Of a stretch of DNA of 64,000 bases, positions 60,874 to 64,000 are shown piece after piece. The stretch comes from Polytrichum commune (Eukaryota > Streptophyta > Polytrichopsida > Polytrichales > Polytrichaceae). Made by a program: the position numbers and the translations under genes. The stretch lies in the NCBI GenBank assembly GCA_950295325.1, contig OX485803.1:39449554-39513553 (forward strand). The letters are read 5' to 3'. How positions within the stretch are numbered: the first letter of the stretch is position 1; each line of letters opens with the position of its first letter. Under the pieces are notes generated by a model. The model saw only the letters and a list, made by a program, of their open reading frames with translations. It ran no database searches and was not told the DNA's origin.

Positions 60874-62197
60874 AGTGGTGGTAGTAGTTGGCTAGGCCAA
60901 CTAATGACCTAAGCCCTTTTTGAGTCAAGGGTCAATTCTCCTCTTGGATTGCCTTGACATTCTTCATGTTCGTCTACCAACTTCATTTGTCACCACATAC
61001 CTCAAGAACTCAATCTCTCATTAAGCAAAGTTGCTTTTCACTCCTTGGCGGTAACTTTTTGAACAACATATTGATGAACACATCCTTGTACCTCACCAGC
61101 ATTCCACGAATGTGGTTTGGGGAAGGCCCATCTTTCCTAGCCTCCCCATGAGTTCCTTGGAGTTGCTCCAATTGAACCACAACCATTATTTTATTTTAGT
61201 TTCCTTTATATAACATCATAGGATCACTTGGGCCCTCTCACCAACGGCGCCACAAGTCCCGGGTGTCACTCCGGGGTCCCCCTTGTGCCCATGGTGTTTC
61301 GGGCACTCCTCATGAAGAGGTGCACGACAGGCTCATAGAATGTACATGCCCACAAACAAGTAGCCAATGCCAAGCCAGACTAAGACCATATATTCTATGT
61401 ATAATCGGAGTCCCAAACCACACTCCAACACCGTTACTACCCTCACCCACACACACAATACATTTCATTGAATTCACATACTGCCATGACAGATTCCCCG
61501 AACAAGCCCTCACACAAAAAAACACAAAATACGATCCACTAATTAACACTATACAAATCAAAGGCTGGAAAACGAACCCCCTTATCACTATTACAGCTGG
61601 AGTAAGAGGAGCTATACACGAACAATTTATCAACCAACTAGCCAACCTCAAAATCCCAAAGACTAGCATCGAAACTCTCTTGAAAAATATACATCAAAAT
61701 GCCATTAAATACCTAACCTACCTTGTACTCAACAAAAGGAAACTTGAAAATAAACAAACTACCATCTCACCTGCCTAAAATGGGACTAAAATTTATTTTT
61801 ATTTTTATTTTATTTACTTACTAATAAAGCCCACCTCCCAAAAGAGGCATAACTCCCCATGCTACAACATGGTCCGCCGTGTTAAGCATTGGGATAACAG
61901 GCTTGCATTCATGCCGGTACAATGTGCGGGCGTAATTTTTCTTTTCTTTCTTTTCTTTTGGGGGATTCTAGATTTACAGTGTTGCAATTACTATCACTTA
62001 CCAAGTGATATTTCATCCATATTTCAATCATTCATGACAATATCTCATCAGAATTTGCTGACTAGAGAAGGCCAATGGATGAACTCATCCATCATCCATG
62101 AAGCTATTTGTTCTCTTATTCATAAGAAGTGTCATCCAAAAAGTGGCCATAAGTGACATTGAATACCATATGACACTTAATACCAAATTTAGTGTAG

Positions 62198-63680
62198 TCA
62201 ACTTTGACATCTTCGGAATCATGAAACATAAACTAGCGGACTCACATCATCATTGAGGCTTCTAATTATAAGTTAATGATATTCTTGTTGGGTCAAGTTG
62301 TGAAAGGTTCTTGCCTCCCGTGGTTTTATTTGACAACTGGAAAGAGAGTTAACCACTAGGACAAACAGTACTACCATCTGTACATTAAAGGTGAAACTCC
62401 AATTTCCAAGGACCCCTTGATCATATCATGAGTTGCTCAATGTGGGAAGGGCACATGTTGCTCGAATAATTGTGTCATTGCCCAATCCTCAAGAGTGAGT
62501 TCACGTTTGTTATGAAGTGGGTGTGCTCGACAAGAAGTGAAAGTAGTACCTATAATACTTTGTCATTAAATGTCTAGTTTTAATTGTGTGTAGCTATGTC
62601 AACCTACTTCTTATGTTGACGTTCTTAGTTCTTGTGATTAGAGATAATATAGGAAGGATGGAAACGGGTCCCCTGGCTGTCAAAATGTAGGCATTACATC
62701 ATCCCCTTCTTCTAACTCCATGTGGTGTTGGAATGGGGATAGCTTATGCACTATCTTCATAGCAAGACTTAAAACTTGTCGTTTTTTTGTTTTTTTGTTT
62801 TTTGTTTTGTTTTCTTTCTTCTTCTATGGTCAGGTGGGAATCAAAGATACTTAGTTTGTCCTATACATAGTTTTGTCCATGTCAAGGGGTGGCAAACAAA
62901 CATTCGCCACACAAAGTTGGCCACAACCAGCAACTTAGGCACAACAACTATTGTGGTTGGCATCCGGTTGGTTCTATTTGTAACAATGTCATAATTTTTA
63001 AAAATAATTTTTAATGTTTTTTGGTTTTTGATAATGCTTTTCTATTAGAGTTAGTTTGGAACCCTCTCAGATACTCATGTTTTGGTAGGTTGTTTCGCCC
63101 CATTTTTTGACACTTTATGATGTTTACGGAGTATTCATGGCAAACTTTTGAAGACGCTTGAACGAGTGTGCTCGAAAGCTTGACATGGAGTTCATTTTTA
63201 TGTAGTAGGATGTGGACCAAAGTCAAATGCCTTCCTTCATTTCATCAAATTTGGGGGTTCCGACCACACTTGGATGCTCCTTGAACGTTATAAAATGTCA
63301 AAAGTGAGGCAAAACTCTCTATCAAAACATGAGACTTTGATAGACTTCAAGAAGTTAACTGACCACACACTGCTTGAAACTATCATGGTCAACATGTAAG
63401 GCGCTGACTAGACTCCGACTTGTCATCCAAGTTGAAGGCCACGTTTTAATTAATTCTAACACAAAGTTGACACATGGCTCCTCCTCACACGTGCAACGCA
63501 AACAAAAACCGAATTTTAACAGGCCATGTGATAACACAACGCGTCGCAGTGGTTGTTTTGACAAAGTACGAGGTCGATTTAACAATTCCACGACTACATG
63601 GTTCATGTAAAGTGGACATGTGCCAAATCTCCTTCTGTTTTTCGTTTTAGGAAGGCCGTGGTCCATGGGGGGAGAGTGCA
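62198..63680. other. No recognised feature
   Basis: A T-rich run (GTTTTTTTGTTTTTTGTTTT-like) lies near 62780-62820. Short frames at 62776-62994 and 63011-63226 have no motif. Confidence 0.4.
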
Positions 63681-63686
63681 AAGAGA

Positions 63687-64000
63687 CTCTAAATCCATGG
63701 AGCACCATTTCTAGCGCCTTGTAGCTCGCGACAACTCGTGCGATTGACGAAAGTTGGAGTCGTTTGGCAGGCCCACGACTTTGTCCTCAAAGCTAACGTT
63801 GCCGACGAACACCGCTTGGTTATCTCCAACGATAGGCAACTGAATTTTGCAACTAGATTATTGGGTTTTGTGGCCGATGTAAATCGTCACATTACTTACA
63901 ATCTTGGGAAACACCGAGAGATCGCCAAAAAGGGGACATGTGGTGGTCACCATGCTGGGTGGGTAGTCGCTCAACTTGCGATGGAATCCTCAGCTTTTTT
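63687..64000 (+). CDS. Open frame running off the window, unknown product
   Basis: A plus-strand frame is open without a stop from about 63687 to the window end (roughly 104 codons). It lacks an ATG at its left edge, so it would be an internal exon or a decayed coding piece. It reads ADEHRLVISNDRQLNFATRL, LGFVADVNRHITYNLGKHRE and CGGHHAGWVVAQLAMESSAF. An AG acceptor-like TTTGGCAG lies at 63755-63762. I recognise no family. It may belong to a gene or transposon that continues to the right. Confidence 0.3.

Larger units (their letters stand above)
57880..61190 (-). pseudogene. Chromovirus pol remnants: RT, RNase H, integrase, chromodomain
   Basis: Read on the minus strand from high to low coordinates, the pieces follow the order of a chromovirus pol. 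A reverse transcriptase entry piece, RYKDVFINMLFKKLPPRSE (near 61090), is joined by deletion to the reverse transcriptase end LRSLVGLANYYHH (near 60890). RNase H pieces such as FQVFKSILRCIWRRG follow, with a tandem duplication of about 220 bp (59620-60065). The integrase zinc finger comes next (KLRLSVLKEECDSHIAGHKG and MKCQVDRAFYQKQGG at 59308-58955). Then come the integrase core pieces GLPRVIVLDQDPKFTSAFS and STALHSQMDGKTKRVN (58795-58433), and the tail DLSPKIKVHPTFHVSLQKPF (58338-58036). A broken chromodomain (IIKSRKP, then YKGVLGEMVRIP and ARDMMNANELVEYF) ends the series. Many stops and shifts are present, so nothing is functional. Confidence 0.85.
56099..61325 (-). mobile_element. Ty3/gypsy chromovirus with truncated 5' LTR
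   Basis: It is inserted in the LINE between VPE and CTCP codons. The flanks CAGAA (left) and TAGAA (right) are a 5-bp target duplication with one change. Outer bases are TG and CA. In minus orientation only about 125 bp of the 5' LTR remain (61201-61325), matching the full 3' LTR (56099-57047). Gag, protease and most of the reverse transcriptase are deleted. A purine-rich tract GGTGGGGA (57055-57048) lies directly upstream of the 3' LTR. Pol remnants and a nested TIR element fill the interior. Confidence 0.88.
55143..61778 (+). pseudogene. LINE polyprotein C-terminus: RNase H and zinc-knuckle region
   Basis: The plus-strand frames carry an RNase H domain: TDGSFIPPSK (first Asp), AELNTMLIAIKTIQ (Glu), FTDSLNN (second Asp), then HKVWAHTGIMGNEKVDTLAN (last Asp). 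A Cys-rich motif CTLCHKNDRDT with LLSMCKHPYLKG follows, broken by a stop at 55921. The frame reaches QEQTVPE at 56096, is cut by the chromovirus, and resumes at 61326 with CTCPQTSSQCQARLRP, FIEFTYCHDRFPEQ, ITAGVRGAIHEQ and a stop at 61778. Several stops make it non-functional. The domain layout resembles LINEs I remember from fungi and other eukaryotes rather than the common plant L1 type. Confidence 0.85.
54882..61955 (+). mobile_element. 5'-truncated LINE, 12-bp target duplication (net about 1.85 kb)
   Basis: TTTTGGGGGATT is duplicated at 54870-54881 and 61956-61967, which fixes the insertion inside the MITE. The LINE DNA is 54882-56098 plus 61326-61955. A 12-bp duplication and truncation before the reverse transcriptase are typical of target-primed LINE insertion. 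The 3' end is T-rich (TTTTTCTTTTCTTTCTTTT), not poly-A. The plus strand is strongly enriched in A and C compared with the surroundings. Confidence 0.9.
54744..62197. mobile_element. CTACACTAA-end MITE, family B, copy 3, split by a 7-kb nest
   Basis: The left part (54744-54881) begins CTACACTAACTATGATATTT and runs to TTTTGGGGGATT. The right part (61956-62197) resumes at TTTTGGGGGATT and ends ATTTAGTGTAG. Together they match the complete copy 43611-43977 end to end. Everything between 54882 and 61955 was inserted later. Confidence 0.9.

Noticed and set aside
1-64000. CRISPR arrays, riboswitches, bacterial operons, rRNA genes
   Set aside because: The tandem repeats have no spacer structure, the sequence is eukaryotic with spliced genes, and no rRNA or intact tRNA sequence was recognised.

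Overview
The window is nuclear DNA of a land plant. The evidence is spliced genes with GT..AG introns whose exon phases close exactly, two genes that match plant families (the telomere-capping protein TEN1 and a CBSX5-type CBS-domain protein), and a plant transposon complement: hAT, Ty3/gypsy chromovirus, Tourist/Harbinger, pogo-like, MULE, LINE and tRNA-like SINE elements, plus CCCTAAA telomere-type units. I cannot place the species. No bacterial operon, CRISPR array or phage region is present.

Genes occupy only about 6.2-22.6 kb, all on the minus strand. (1) At 6183-12456 lies a predicted 7-exon gene for a Ser/Pro-rich, largely disordered protein of about 1,078 residues that I do not recognise. 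Its intron 2 carries a five-copy minisatellite and its intron 4 a dispersed repeat. (2) At 14838-15785 is TEN1, 3 exons and 120 residues, the small OB-fold subunit of the CST telomere complex. (3) At 17874-21302 is a CBSX5-like gene, 3 exons and 488 residues, with a pyrimidine-rich leader or promoter zone near 22.4-22.6 kb. Two weak coding traces (13.1-13.5 kb and 16.0-16.4 kb) lie between these genes. The three genes show no functional link beyond proximity.

The left 6 kb holds a decayed MULE-type transposase at the window edge and dispersed or tandem repeats. From 22.9 kb to the right end the sequence is AT-rich and built mainly of transposable elements, many with ends that can be fixed by terminal inverted repeats (TIRs) and target-site duplications (TSDs). 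They include a hAT element (37760-41334, 8-bp TSD) inserted in a tRNA-like SINE; two pogo-like elements with TA duplications (24335-25141 and 32322-33078); four Tourist-like MITEs flanked by TTA; a MULE-type MITE with a 9-bp TSD (49765-50183); an LTR element with both LTRs and a primer-binding site (47151-49095); a family of MITEs with near-palindromic CTACACTAA ends; and a long foldback hairpin (27669-28024).

The most striking structure is a four-level nest at 54744-62197. A MITE is split by a 5'-truncated LINE with an RNase H domain (12-bp TSD). The LINE is split by a chromovirus, and the chromovirus pol is split by a 760-bp TIR element (4-bp TSD) that contains three telomere-type units. 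I did not find a convincing new multi-gene system. The new content here is the uncharacterised 7-exon gene and the datable order of nested insertions.
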